From the NCBI GenBank assembly GCA_029974985.1, contig JARKQC010000006.1, positions 1-64,000 on the forward strand: DNA of 64,000 nucleotides, written 5' to 3'. Below, in pieces: positions 36,561-45,922 of this stretch. Source of the stretch: Bacteroidota bacterium (GTDB lineage: Bacteria > Bacteroidota > Ignavibacteria > Kapaibacteriales > UBA2268). A model generated the notes under the pieces. It was not told where the DNA came from and did no database searches. It saw nothing but the letters and a program-made list of their open reading frames with translations. Position numbers and translations under genes: made by a program. How positions within the stretch are numbered: position 1 is the first letter of the stretch; every line of letters starts with the position of its first letter.

Positions 36561-36593
36561 AGATGCCCAACACTTCGAAAATGTCGGACATCT
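36561..36593. repeat. Dispersed palindrome, diverged GTCC-type copy
   Basis: AGATGCCCAACACTT pairs with AAAATGTCGGACATCT with a few mismatches. It has the same length and ends as 36414-36446 and lies 34 bases before the lpxB start. Confidence 0.65.
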
Positions 36594-36626
36594 GACGACA
36601 AAAAATAAGAGTTAAGACATTCAATT

Positions 36627-37730
36627 ATGAAAAAATTTTTTATTGTCGCAGGCGACCCTTCAGCAGATAAATATTCTGCTAATTTAATGCGAGAAATCAA
36701 GGCATTGCAAGCCGATACTACATTTATTGGTATTGGCGGACCCGAAATGATTAAAGAGGGCTTAAATGCTATTGCAAAAATTTCTGAAGTTTCTGTTGTT
36801 GGATTTTGGGAGGTTGCTAAAAAATATAATTTTTTTAAAAAATTATTAAACAAATGCGCAGATATACTTATTTCAGAGAAAATTGATGGTTATATTCCTA
36901 TTGACTATCCGGGTTTTAATCTAAGATTAGCACAATTTGCAAAAAAAGATAATATCCCAATTTATTATTATATCGCTCCGCAATTATGGGCTTGGGGTAA
37001 AAATCGTGCAAATAGTTTTTCAAATTTAACAGATAAACTTTTTGTTGTATTTCCTTTTGAAGTAGATTTTTTCGCACAGAATAATATCAATGCTACTTTT
37101 GTTGGACATCCGCTTTTAGATAATCCAATTTTTGAAAATAATTTTAATAAATTTTCAGAACGTAATAATAAAATTGCATTTTTCCCCGGTAGCCGCGAGC
37201 AAGAAATAAAAAAACATTTAGTATTATTTGATGAAATAATTAAAATATCTAAGGAAAAATCATATAATTTTGATTTTATTATTGCAAAATCTCATAATAT
37301 TTCTAATTATTTTTATGAAAAATATCAAAATTATGATAATATTGAAATTTCAGAAAATAATTTGGAAATAATGAGTAATTCCAAGCTCGGTATAATTAAA
37401 ACGGGAACATCTAATCTCGAAGCGGCTCTGTGCGGTTTGCCTTATGCAATGTTTTATAAAACATCTTATATTTCTTATAAAATATCTGAGCGATTAGTAA
37501 ATTTGCCATATATTTCTATTGTGAATATTCTTCTAAATAAGAAAATAATTAATGAATTTATTCAACATAATGCAAATGCTGAACAAATTTTAAAATATCT
37601 AAATCAACTAAATAATAATATCGAAGATTACGAGAAAATACAATCTTATTATAAAAATATTAAGAAAATTTTAGGCGGATCTGGTGCTTCGAAACGTGTT
37701 GCAAAAGAAATAGTTAATAGTCAAAAATAA
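36627..37730 (+). CDS. lpxB: Lipid-A-disaccharide synthase
   Basis: A 367-residue glycosyltransferase that joins UDP-diacylglucosamine and lipid X into the lipid A disaccharide on the cytoplasmic face of the inner membrane. It begins VAGDPSADKYSANLMREIK, has FIGIGGPEMIKEGL, IPIDYPGFNLRLA, YYIAPQLWAWGKNR and FFPGSREQEIKKH, and ends with GIIKTGTSNLEAALCGLPYAM in the sugar-nucleotide site. It is first in the operon lpxB-DUF374-lpxK-lipoprotein-punA; its stop codon abuts the next ATG. Confidence 0.94.
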   Translation: MKKFFIVAGDPSADKYSANLMREIKALQADTTFIGIGGPEMIKEGLNAIAKISEVSVVGFWEVAKKYNFFKKLLNKCADILISEKIDGYIPIDYPGFNLRLAQFAKKDNIPIYYYIAPQLWAWGKNRANSFSNLTDKLFVVFPFEVDFFAQNNINATFVGHPLLDNPIFENNFNKFSERNNKIAFFPGSREQEIKKHLVLFDEIIKISKEKSYNFDFIIAKSHNISNYFYEKYQNYDNIEISENNLEIMSNSKLGIIKTGTSNLEAALCGLPYAMFYKTSYISYKISERLVNLPYISIVNILLNKKIINEFIQHNANAEQILKYLNQLNNNIEDYEKIQSYYKNIKKILGGSGASKRVAKEIVNSQK

Positions 37731-38339
37731 ATGCAAAAATTAAATTTAAAATATAGATTTGTTGTGGGCATTATCAATATTCTTTCTCATACTTGGAGAA
37801 TACGTTTAGATAAAGATTTTGATTACTCTGGAAATGGGATTATTGTATTTTGGCATGGCTTTATGCTGCCCGTCTGGAAATATTTTTCTAAATATAAACC
37901 AATGGCAGTAGTTAGCCTAAGTAAAGATGGTGAGATTTTATCTTATTTATTAGAAAAGTGGAATTACACTTTAATTCGCGGCTCTTCATCTCAAAATGGA
38001 AAAGAAGTTTTAGATAATATTGTTAATTTTTGCTCGAATAATTTATTATTAATCACTCCCGACGGACCGCGTGGACCCCGTTATAAGATGAAAGCTGGCG
38101 CCGTGATAGCGGCGTCTCGCGTGCAAGCTCCTTTATATCTATGTGGAGTAGAAATAAAAAATAGTTGGATTTTTAGTAAAAGTTGGGATAATTTTAGATT
38201 GCCATATCCTTTTACGAAAATCAGTTTACGCGTTTCTGAAAAAATATTTATAGAAAAAACTGATAATAAAGAATTAATTGATAATAAAATTTCAGAATTA
38301 GAAACAAATCTATTATATTTAACAAATGTAGAAAAATAA
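37731..38339 (+). CDS. Lysophospholipid acyltransferase-like protein, DUF374 family
   Basis: A 202-residue protein with the DUF374 signature: VFWHGFMLP (H as in an HX4D-like site), VVSLSKDGEILS, LIRGSSSQNGKEVLDNI and LLITPDGPRGPRYKMKAGAVIAASR. DUF374 proteins are related to LpxL/PlsC acyltransferases and often sit in lipid A or Kdo operons. Placement between lpxB and lpxK, with the start codon touching the lpxB stop, points to acyl transfer in lipid A synthesis, though the acceptor is not known. Confidence 0.82.
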   Translation: MQKLNLKYRFVVGIINILSHTWRIRLDKDFDYSGNGIIVFWHGFMLPVWKYFSKYKPMAVVSLSKDGEILSYLLEKWNYTLIRGSSSQNGKEVLDNIVNFCSNNLLLITPDGPRGPRYKMKAGAVIAASRVQAPLYLCGVEIKNSWIFSKSWDNFRLPYPFTKISLRVSEKIFIEKTDNKELIDNKISELETNLLYLTNVEK

Positions 38340-38351
38340 AATTAAAACATA

Positions 38352-39413
38352 ATGATAAAAAAGATACTCTCTAAAGTTTTTGGTTTTTTTGTTGATAAAA
38401 GAAATGATAAATTTGATAACACTAATGAAATTACAAAATGTAATATTCCAGTAATTAGTGTGGGTAATTTATCAGTTGGCGGCACGGGCAAAACGCCATT
38501 TGTACAAATGCTAACTAAATATTTTTTAAGTAAAGAATATAAACCGGGAATAGTTGGAAAAGGCTACAAACGTGATGGCAAAGGCGAAGTAATCGTTGGA
38601 AATAAAAATGGTGCATTAGTAAACGCTTCTACTGGTGGTGATGAAATGGTGTTACTTGCTGATAGCTTAAAAGTTCCCGTAGTAGCAAACGATTCCAAAA
38701 CACTTGCCGCTCTATCAATACAAGATAAATTTGATATTGATTTGATAATTGTGGACGATGGATTTCAGCATAGACAATTACATCGCGACCTTGATATAGT
38801 ATTAATAGATAAGGAAACAAATGATAATCCCGAGCTTATGCCAAAAGGCAGACTTCGCGAGCCAATTAGTTCTTTAAAAAGAGCGGATATTATTTGTTTT
38901 ATGGGGAATTTTAAGATAAGTGAGGAAATAAAACAAAATATTTCACCTGAAACTGTAATAATAAGTGTAAAACCTATTAAATCAAATCCTTATTATCTAA
39001 AAGATAAACAATTTTTGAAAATAAAAGAAATAAAGGGAAATTCAATAAACATTTTTGCTTTTGCTGGCATTGCAAAGCCAGATAGATTTTTTGAAATGAC
39101 AAAGGAAATGGGATTTAACTGCGTCTCGTCGCATAGTTATGACGACCACCATAATTATAATTCAAAAGATATTGAATTTTTAATCCAAAAATGCAAGGAA
39201 AATAATTGCGATAATTTAGCAACAACAGAAAAAGATGCCGCGAAATTAATTGAATATATTGATATTTTAAATTCAAATAATATTAATTGTATTGTTTTTC
39301 CAATTGCTTTGTCAATCGTTAATGGGAAAGTTGAATTTTTCAAATTAATTGGACGAAAAATTAATAAATCAATAAAAACAAAAAGGTCATTAGAAAATGG
39401 AAACCTTAATTAA
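38352..39413 (+). CDS. lpxK: Tetraacyldisaccharide 4'-kinase
   Basis: A 353-residue kinase that phosphorylates the 4' position of the lipid A precursor. The Walker A is in VISVGNLSVGGTGKTPFVQML (~residues 35-55), followed by VGKGYKRDG, GGDEMVLLAD and DLIIVDDGFQHRQLHRDLDIVLID, all standard LpxK motifs. The usual N-terminal membrane helix is short (MIKKILSKVFGFFV). It overlaps the next gene by 17 bp. Confidence 0.92.
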   Translation: MIKKILSKVFGFFVDKRNDKFDNTNEITKCNIPVISVGNLSVGGTGKTPFVQMLTKYFLSKEYKPGIVGKGYKRDGKGEVIVGNKNGALVNASTGGDEMVLLADSLKVPVVANDSKTLAALSIQDKFDIDLIIVDDGFQHRQLHRDLDIVLIDKETNDNPELMPKGRLREPISSLKRADIICFMGNFKISEEIKQNISPETVIISVKPIKSNPYYLKDKQFLKIKEIKGNSINIFAFAGIAKPDRFFEMTKEMGFNCVSSHSYDDHHNYNSKDIEFLIQKCKENNCDNLATTEKDAAKLIEYIDILNSNNINCIVFPIALSIVNGKVEFFKLIGRKINKSIKTKRSLENGNLN

Positions 39414-40230
39414 ATCAATTTTAATAATATTTATATTCATAATATTTTTTGTTGCCTGCGATGACGATGGCTCTAAAACTATTGTTAAAGATAATAAAGA
39501 TTCAAGCCATACTCAGAATTTGAGCAAAGAATTTACTTTTTCAAATTATAATTGGAAAATCAAAGAAACAAAAGATTTTGCTGATAGTAGAATCTTCTGC
39601 TTAACAAATAGGAAAAATGTAAGTATAAATAATGATGGTTCATTAGTTCTAAAAATAACAAAAATAGGCGATTATTGGTATGGTGGTGAGCTTACGATTG
39701 ATACTACATTAGGATTTGGCGAGTATAGTTTTGAAATTTATTCTCCACAAAATTCTTTCGACGCGAATGCAAATTTGTCGCTTACGATACTTAATTTAAG
39801 TGATGAAAATTATGAAGGGCTTACTCAGACGGGAATTAGATTCTCAAAAAATTCTGATATTAAATCAAAAAATGAATTAGAATACTTTTTATATTCTACT
39901 GATAAGAAAATTGCAGGCATTCATATACCCGAAAAACCTTTTTTAATAAATAATAAAATATCAGTTCATAAAATTGGTATTTATCCAGATTATATTTATT
40001 ATACTTCTAAATCGGGAAGTGAATTTAATGAGTTTAAAACATTTAAGAAAAATAATATTTCTGGATTTAGTGATGATATTTCTTTTGCACAATCTACTGG
40101 CACTTTGAAAGTTATAATTAGTTTATGTCTTGCAGATGCAAACGAACCTGTTTCCAATAAAGATGTAGAAGTAGCTATTAAAAAGTTCAAATTTAGCCCC
40201 GCGGCTAATGATATTACTCTCAATAAATAA
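39397..40230 (+). CDS. Lipoprotein with a concanavalin-A-like (GH16-type) fold, catalytic motif absent
   Basis: A 277-residue lipoprotein. The signal peptide ends with the lipobox FVAC, lipid on C22. The mature domain (SNYNWKIKETKDFADS, DGSLVLKI, WYGGELTIDTTLGFGEYSFEIYSP, NDITLNK at the end) has the strand order of a GH16/laminarinase-like jelly roll, but I see no ExDxxE catalytic motif. It may bind sugar without cutting it. It overlaps lpxK by 17 bp and is 26 bp before punA, so it is embedded in the lipid A operon. Confidence 0.6.
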   Translation: METLIKSILIIFIFIIFFVACDDDGSKTIVKDNKDSSHTQNLSKEFTFSNYNWKIKETKDFADSRIFCLTNRKNVSINNDGSLVLKITKIGDYWYGGELTIDTTLGFGEYSFEIYSPQNSFDANANLSLTILNLSDENYEGLTQTGIRFSKNSDIKSKNELEYFLYSTDKKIAGIHIPEKPFLINNKISVHKIGIYPDYIYYTSKSGSEFNEFKTFKKNNISGFSDDISFAQSTGTLKVIISLCLADANEPVSNKDVEVAIKKFKFSPAANDITLNK

Positions 40231-40256
40231 AATTGTTCCATATTTAACGACAATTA

Positions 40257-41072
40257 ATGAAAATACGAAAAGAATTTATTGAGAAATATAAACCCGCGAG
40301 TGAGATTTTAATTAAAGAATTTGGTTCCAATATCAATACTGCGATAATTGCTGGTTCGGGGATTGCTGAATCCATTGATACAAATAAAATTGTTGCAGAG
40401 ATTGATTATGATGAGTTAAGTAATTTGCCTAAAACAAGCGTTTCAGGGCATAGTGGAAAAGCTGTACTTTACACTCTGGATAATATTAATTCAATAATTT
40501 TTTCAGGACGTTTTCATTATTACGAAGGTCGCTCGATAGATGAAATTTGCTCCCTTGTTATTTTAAGTAAACTAATTGGAGTCGAAAAATTAGTAATAAC
40601 AAATGCCGCTGGCTCGCTCAATCCACAACATAAAACGGGCGATATTATGTTTATCGAAGATTATATTGATTTTCTTTTTTATAAATCAAATCATATATTT
40701 TTTGATGAAAATGATTTTTTAGTACAAAATATTAAAAACAACGAATTTCAAAGTAATATTAAATTAGAACTTACAAAAAATCAAATTCCTTATAAAGAAG
40801 GAGTTTATGCAGCGGTAACGGGACCTAATTACGAAACTCGAGCAGAAATTAGAATGTTAAGAAAAATAGGTGCCGATGCAGTTGGAATGTCCACCGTACC
40901 AGAAATTAAAGCGGCAATATCTCTTAATATGAATTATCTAACTTTCTCTTTATTAACAAATTCGGCAAAAGAGGTCATTCAAAGTGTTTCGCATAGCGAA
41001 GTTATAGAAACGGCAAAAAATTCATTTGAAAAAATTCGCTCAATAATAGAGATTTGCATTAAAAACAATTAA
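40257..41072 (+). CDS. punA: Purine nucleoside phosphorylase
   Basis: A 271-residue trimeric-type purine nucleoside phosphorylase that splits inosine or guanosine with phosphate into base and ribose 1-phosphate. Motifs: AIIAGSGIAESID (phosphate-binding G-S-G), FSGRFHYYEGRS, LVITNAAGSLNP, YAAVTGPNYETRAEIRMLRKIGADAVGMSTVPE (purine site with E and M) and the SLLTNSAKEV segment. It is the last gene of the lpx operon, 26 bp after the lipoprotein. The next gene is convergent and starts only 4 bp away. Confidence 0.92.
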   Translation: MKIRKEFIEKYKPASEILIKEFGSNINTAIIAGSGIAESIDTNKIVAEIDYDELSNLPKTSVSGHSGKAVLYTLDNINSIIFSGRFHYYEGRSIDEICSLVILSKLIGVEKLVITNAAGSLNPQHKTGDIMFIEDYIDFLFYKSNHIFFDENDFLVQNIKNNEFQSNIKLELTKNQIPYKEGVYAAVTGPNYETRAEIRMLRKIGADAVGMSTVPEIKAAISLNMNYLTFSLLTNSAKEVIQSVSHSEVIETAKNSFEKIRSIIEICIKNN

Positions 41073-41076
41073 AATG

Positions 41077-41964
41077 TTATTCTATTGAATTGTCATCATC
41101 TGAAACACTTGTATTAGGAAAACTATAGAAATTAGTTTTATCTGAATTAGCAATTTCAAAATTTTTCGTTAATCCAATAAATTTTTGTTTTGAAGCAATT
41201 TTTGTAGCATCGCCAATTGGGATTTTTAATTTTTTTAGGATAATATTATTATCTAAAATAAGCTTATCATAAAAATCTTTATTTGCTAAGCCCGAATATA
41301 AATTATTTATACGATTTTTCAGAAGTTTATTTAGATTAGTATTATCATTAATATCTATATAATTAAAATATTTATCAGTATGATTTAAAAAAGATAAAAT
41401 TCTTGCAGGTTCATCGTCGTAAACAATAACGGGGGTGCCTAATTTTACATATTTATAAAGCGAATCGCCATCTTCGCGAGAAATACGTACGCAACCATGC
41501 GATGACGGTCTTTTTCCTAAATGATTATAATATCCGCTTGTACTAAGCCCATGGAATCCAATATTCCCATTAAAACCAATCCAATTAATTAATTCGGCAT
41601 TATTAAATTGTTTAGAAATCCCAAGTCTTAATTTTGATTGAACTGTAAAAATTCCTGTAGTTGTTTTCATTCCTTTATCTAATAAATCAGTACCAGATGA
41701 AATATGAAAAGTAAGCGTGCTATCATTCATTCTATATAATCTTGTAATTTGTTCTTTTAAAGAAATAGAAATGTAGCTATCACTTTTAATAAAAATTGTA
41801 TCCCTTCTTGATAAATATTGAAAATCAAAACTATTTTCGGGCATCAAAAAGTCAATTCTTTTGGATAATAGTAATCTACTATCATTAAATTCAAAATTTG
41901 CAGATATTAATACAATAGTACAAATAAAAAATATTATTGATAATATGTAAATCTTATCTTTCAT
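41077..41964 (-). CDS. L,D-transpeptidase (YkuD domain)
   Basis: A 295-residue envelope enzyme with an N-terminal signal/anchor (~5-24). The YkuD catalytic motif is FHGLSTSGYYN followed by RPSSHGCVRISREDG, with the catalytic cysteine at C158 and histidine at H156. These enzymes make 3-3 peptidoglycan cross-links or attach proteins to the wall. About 100 residues follow the domain without a recognised fold. The ATG overlaps the stop of the DMT-like gene (TAATG), so the two are coupled. Confidence 0.85.
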   Translation of the reverse strand: MKDKIYILSIIFFICTIVLISANFEFNDSRLLLSKRIDFLMPENSFDFQYLSRRDTIFIKSDSYISISLKEQITRLYRMNDSTLTFHISSGTDLLDKGMKTTTGIFTVQSKLRLGISKQFNNAELINWIGFNGNIGFHGLSTSGYYNHLGKRPSSHGCVRISREDGDSLYKYVKLGTPVIVYDDEPARILSFLNHTDKYFNYIDINDNTNLNKLLKNRINNLYSGLANKDFYDKLILDNNIILKKLKIPIGDATKIASKQKFIGLTKNFEIANSDKTNFYSFPNTSVSDDDNSIE

Positions 41965-42335
41965 TAAAATTTATTAAATATGAAATATACAGCAAGCACC
42001 AAACAACAAAAGCCTACCAAATGATTCCATTTTAAAACTTCTTCTTTAAAAAATAATAAGGTAAAAATAGTAAAAACGCTTAATGTAATGACCTCTTGAA
42101 TTACTTTCAATTGTATTAAAGTAAATTTGCCACCGTTTTCGATATATCCATATTTATTCGCAGGAACTTGAAAAATGTATTCAAAAAAAGCAATTCCCCA
42201 ACTAATTAAAATTACAAAAAATAATCCTAAATTATTAAATGATGGTATTTCCTTAAATTTTAAATGACCATACCAAGCAAAAGTCATAAAAGTATTTGAT
42301 AAAATCAAAAATAAAATTATATAAAATGAATTCAT
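41964..42335 (-). CDS. DMT-family membrane protein, DUF486
   Basis: A 123-residue protein with four hydrophobic segments. FAWYGHLKF near residue 20, ILISWGIAFFEYIFQVPANKYGY and FTLIQLKVIQEVITLSVFTIFT match the DUF486 family of small drug/metabolite-type membrane proteins. Function is unknown. Its stop codon overlaps the start of the L,D-transpeptidase gene by one base. Confidence 0.85.
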   Translation of the reverse strand: MNSFYIILFLILSNTFMTFAWYGHLKFKEIPSFNNLGLFFVILISWGIAFFEYIFQVPANKYGYIENGGKFTLIQLKVIQEVITLSVFTIFTLLFFKEEVLKWNHLVGFCCLVLAVYFIFNKF

Positions 42336-42417
42336 ATATAATTAATAATATTTAACAAATTAACCATAATTAATCGTTCATATTTAAAATTTATTTCATA
42401 TAAAAATATAAATTGTT

Positions 42418-42502
42418 GATTCTTTGCTTCGCTCTGAATGATGATTGCCACTTAGTCCTTCCAAAGTAGCTGTATTCTACAAGCAAGATGCTTGTTCTAT
42501 AC
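42418..42502. repeat. Dispersed GAGCGAAGC unit plus ACAAGCA hairpin
   Basis: GATTCTTTGCTTCGCTCTGA at 42418-42437 is the inverse of the unit at 29781-29803. About 40 bases later ACAAGCA and TGCTTGT form a small hairpin around AGA (about 42479-42495). No gene is present in this gap between two minus-strand genes. Confidence 0.5.
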
Positions 42503-42522
42503 CAACACTCCACTAATTTTTA

Positions 42523-43863
42523 TTATTTTTTTAACTGTCCGCTAATAATAAAAGTTAATAAAGCAACAAATGCTAAAACACCTAATGCCGCTTGATATGC
42601 AAAATATTGTGAACCATAACTTGTAATGATACCGCCTAATAATGCAGTCGAAATTATTTGCCCCATTGTTGTAGAAATGCTTACTACACTTTGTCCGACA
42701 GCTCGATATGATTTATCTAAATCATTATTAATAATATACCTTAATGGCGCACCTAATAAAAACGATAATCCGAACCCGAGCAAAGCGCCACCGAGATAAA
42801 ATCCCCATAATTGATTTGAAAAAAATGTTAATATAATTAAGGATATTGTTACAGTGCTTGTGCCAACAATCAAAGTAAATCGAGGACCTTTTTTGTCAAT
42901 TAAAAAACCAGAAAAAGGCGCCGCAATAAACATTGCAAAAACCATTGGCAAAAGCATAAAACTTGCTTTAGAATCGCTTATATTGAAATTATGTTTTGCT
43001 AAACCGGGCGCATACATAGCCACCGCTTCGCAAACTCCGGCACCAAAGGCAATTAGATATGCAATAGCGAGCTGTTTTTGTTTTATGATTTTTGGATTAA
43101 TTATAGGATTTACTGTTCGGGATTCAATTTCCCAAAAAGCGGGTATTAATACTATACTAATAAGAAAAAATGGTAATACTTCTAACGATAAAATACTTGA
43201 CATAAATTGATTAGAATCAATCGAACTTAGACTATAAGAAAATGAACTTAATATTATTGTTAGTACGATTAATCCAAGTAAATCAAATTTTCTACTTTCT
43301 TGCTTTGCCTCTTTTGGTATTAAAAATGAAAAAGCAATAATTAATATAGCAATTGGAATATTTATAGCAAAAATCCATCTCCAATTATACATTAATAAAA
43401 ATCCACCTATAATCGGTCCTAAAATAAATGCAAGACCAAAAACAGAACCAATTAAACCGAGTGCCATACCTTGCTTTTCTTTTGGTATTGTATCGCCTAT
43501 TACTGCCGAAGCAACTGGAAAAATTCCACCCGCACCAAGCCCTTGAATGGCACGACCAATTAGTAAAATAGGATAAGTATTTGAAACAGTAATAATAATA
43601 GAGCCAAAAGCAAAAAGTAAAATATCAAAAATATAAATTATTCTTCGCCCATAAATGTCGGATAATTTTGCCATTAATGGAGCTGATAACAAATATAATA
43701 GTAAATAAGAATTGAAAATCCACGACCCAGCACGTAAATCAATTAAATATTCATTTCGGATAGCTGGCAACGCAGGACCAATTATAGCAATATCCAAAGC
43801 TCCCATCAATACGCCAGCGAATAATAAAATAAGTAAATTATTATTAGATTTAGTATTTTTCAT
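42523..43863 (-). CDS. MFS transporter, drug-efflux type
   Basis: A 446-residue transporter with 12 or more membrane helices. AKLSDIYGRRIIYI is motif A, the first helix contains GALDIAIIGPALPAI (drug-antiporter D motif), and GLAFILGPIIGGFLL is motif C. It is transcribed alone, with a TATTTTTG box 41-48 bases upstream. It is the third MFS exporter in the window and closer to the 18916 gene than to the 2143 gene in length. Substrate unknown. Confidence 0.87.
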   Translation of the reverse strand: MKNTKSNNNLLILLFAGVLMGALDIAIIGPALPAIRNEYLIDLRAGSWIFNSYLLLYLLSAPLMAKLSDIYGRRIIYIFDILLFAFGSIIITVSNTYPILLIGRAIQGLGAGGIFPVASAVIGDTIPKEKQGMALGLIGSVFGLAFILGPIIGGFLLMYNWRWIFAINIPIAILIIAFSFLIPKEAKQESRKFDLLGLIVLTIILSSFSYSLSSIDSNQFMSSILSLEVLPFFLISIVLIPAFWEIESRTVNPIINPKIIKQKQLAIAYLIAFGAGVCEAVAMYAPGLAKHNFNISDSKASFMLLPMVFAMFIAAPFSGFLIDKKGPRFTLIVGTSTVTISLIILTFFSNQLWGFYLGGALLGFGLSFLLGAPLRYIINNDLDKSYRAVGQSVVSISTTMGQIISTALLGGIITSYGSQYFAYQAALGVLAFVALLTFIISGQLKK

Positions 43864-43903
43864 TTAATAAAATTTTATAGTTATTTCATATAATTTTTAT
43901 ATT

Positions 43904-43911
43904 CAAAAATA
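43904..43911 (-). promoter_or_regulatory. TATTTTTG box upstream of the MFS gene
   Basis: Minus-strand TATTTTTG matches TAnnTTTG 41-48 bases before the start codon at 43863. Confidence 0.4.
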
Positions 43912-44147
43912 ATTATTTATTATTTAGAAATGCTATTGTAAATAAAATTAATTCTTTAAGTTTTTTGTTAGTTTTAATAATTTTGAACTAAGCCGTAATA
44001 CTGTTTTAAACTTTGCAATGTAACTAATTCATTATTAAATCATAAAATGACCAACAATTTACTCTTATCATTCATTAAAATATATACCTTAATATAAAAT
44101 TTGGATTTAAAATTACTATTTTTATCGAACAATAATAATAAAATTTG

Positions 44148-44155
44148 TATTTTTG
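44148..44155 (+). promoter_or_regulatory. TATTTTTG box upstream of the trans-sulfuration gene
   Basis: Matches TAnnTTTG about 100 bases before the preferred start at 44254, implying an ~90-base leader. Confidence 0.35.
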
Positions 44156-44253
44156 AATATTATTTTTCACACAATTTTAAATCGTATTTTAATTATACGA
44201 TTATTAAATCCTAATCAAATATAATGATTATTGGAAATGGAGGTAATCATACA

Positions 44254-45435
44254 ATGCTTAACAAAAATATGAAAACTGATACAATATGCGTACATGCTGG
44301 CTTAAAAGATAATTTAGAAGGTGCAGTTGTAACTCCAATTTATCAAACATCAACATTCAAATTTCAATCTGCTGACCATGGTGCAAGACTCTTCAAAGGT
44401 GAAGAAGATGGTTATATTTATACTCGTATGCGTAATCCTACGGTAGAGGCGATGGAAGATGCCGTTGCGGCACTCGAGGGTGGTGTAAAATCTATTGGTT
44501 GTGCAAGTGGTATGGCGGCTGTTCATCTAATAATTGCGGCTACTATTAAATCTGGCGACCACGTTATTTGTTCAGAATCAGTTTATGGACCGACGCTTAC
44601 GATACTTAAAGATTTCTTTACACATTATAATATTGATGTAACATTTGTTGATTCTTCAAATCTCGAAGAACTTAAAAATGCCTTTAAACCAAATACAAAA
44701 CTTGTTCATATCGAAACTCCGGGCAATCCAACGCTTGTAATGAGTGATATAGAAGAAATTGCAAAATTGGCTCATAACAATGGTGCAAAATTATCTGTTG
44801 ATAATACTTTTATGAGCCCAATTATGCAGAAACCATTCGAATTAGGAGCTGATTATATTATGCATTCGATGACTAAATTTTTAAATGGTCATGCTGATGT
44901 TGTTGCAGGTATTGTTGTTTTAAAAGATTTGGAAGAGTATAAAAAATTTAGAAAAGTATCTAATTTAGTTGGTGGTGTTATTGATCCGTTTAATTCGTTT
45001 CTTGTTCATCGTGGATTAAAAACACTTGCTTTACGAGTTCGCAAACAAGCTGAAAATGCTATGAAAGTAGCTGAATTTCTCGAAAAACATCCAAAAATTG
45101 AATGGGTTATTTTTCCCGGATTAAAATCACACCCACAATACGAACTTGGAATAAAGCAAATGACGGGTTTTGGCTCGATGATTACTGTAGAGCTTAAAGG
45201 CGGTTTAGAGGCTGGTAAAAAATTAATGGATAACATTACATTATTTACTCTTGCTGTTAGTCTTGGCGGAGTAGAATCTTTGATTCAACATCCTGCTTCG
45301 ATGACTCATGCTTCGATGGGTAAAGAAGCACGCGAACAAGCAAAAATAACTGATGGGTTAGTTCGTATTGCTGTAGGTATTGAAGATATTGACGATATGA
45401 TTTCTGCATTAGAATTGGCTCTTCAACACGTTTAA
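44254..45435 (+). CDS. PLP-dependent trans-sulfuration enzyme (cystathionine/methionine gamma-lyase type)
   Basis: About 393 residues of the Cys/Met metabolism PLP family. IYTRMRNPTVEAMEDAVAALEGG, CASGMAAVHLI, SVYGPTLTILK, DNTFMSPIMQKP and SMTKFLNGHADVVAG (PLP lysine K208 from this start) are present, as is SLGGVESLIQHPASMTH at the end. A longer frame opens at ATG 44224, but GGAGG at 44239-44243 is placed correctly for ATG 44254. The methionine gamma-lyase cysteine after YG is replaced by proline, so cystathionine gamma-lyase or homocysteine/sulfide chemistry is as likely. Confidence 0.85.
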   Translation: MLNKNMKTDTICVHAGLKDNLEGAVVTPIYQTSTFKFQSADHGARLFKGEEDGYIYTRMRNPTVEAMEDAVAALEGGVKSIGCASGMAAVHLIIAATIKSGDHVICSESVYGPTLTILKDFFTHYNIDVTFVDSSNLEELKNAFKPNTKLVHIETPGNPTLVMSDIEEIAKLAHNNGAKLSVDNTFMSPIMQKPFELGADYIMHSMTKFLNGHADVVAGIVVLKDLEEYKKFRKVSNLVGGVIDPFNSFLVHRGLKTLALRVRKQAENAMKVAEFLEKHPKIEWVIFPGLKSHPQYELGIKQMTGFGSMITVELKGGLEAGKKLMDNITLFTLAVSLGGVESLIQHPASMTHASMGKEAREQAKITDGLVRIAVGIEDIDDMISALELALQHV

Positions 45436-45478
45436 TTCATAATTATCAAATATTTATAAATTAATTAGTTGCAATTAA

Positions 45479-45910
45479 ATGGAAATATTAAAAAAACTTT
45501 TAAATACAAATTCTAATAATAGAATAAACGATTTTATATTATTATTTTTAAGAATAGCACCCAGTTTATTATTATTAACTCATGGCTATCCTAAATTACT
45601 AAAACTATTTTCTGGTGGAGAGATTCAATTTCCTCAAGTAATGGGCATGAGTTCCGAAATATCTCTATTTCTTGCTATGTTTGCTGAATTTTTTTGTTCA
45701 ATATTTGTAATATTGGGATTATTTACTCGATTTGCGGCTTTCCCAATTGTAATGACATTTCTTATAATAGTATTTCTTGTTCACGGAGCAGATGATTTAT
45801 CTATGCGAGAATTGCCATTTCTATATTTAATATCATATATTACGGTTCTATTTCTTGGGGCTGGCAAATTTTCAATAGATAATTTTATTTATAATAAAAT
45901 TAAAAAATAA
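45479..45910 (+). CDS. DoxX family membrane protein
   Basis: A 143-residue membrane protein with four hydrophobic segments. LLFLRIAPSLLLLTHGYPKLLKLFSGG, FAEFFCSIFVILGLFTRFAAFPIVMTFLIIVFLVHGAD is the DoxX pattern (charged/aromatic residues between helices; shown here as two separate stretches). DoxX proteins act in redox or quinone-linked functions. It follows the trans-sulfuration gene by 43 bp and ends before a strong terminator. Confidence 0.82.
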   Translation: MEILKKLLNTNSNNRINDFILLFLRIAPSLLLLTHGYPKLLKLFSGGEIQFPQVMGMSSEISLFLAMFAEFFCSIFVILGLFTRFAAFPIVMTFLIIVFLVHGADDLSMRELPFLYLISYITVLFLGAGKFSIDNFIYNKIKK

Positions 45911-45922
45911 ATAATTTAAACT

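Larger units (their letters stand above)
43864..44223. other. 360-bp divergent intergenic region
   Basis: No gene or recognised RNA is visible. It holds a minus-strand TATTTTTG box for the MFS gene (43904-43911) and a plus-strand TATTTTTG box (44148-44155) for the trans-sulfuration enzyme. I see no SAM riboswitch signature, although the downstream gene would be a natural target. Confidence 0.5.

Noticed and set aside
43864..44223. SAM riboswitch before the trans-sulfuration gene
   Set aside because: No conserved SAM-I or SAM-II core could be recognised in this AT-rich stretch.
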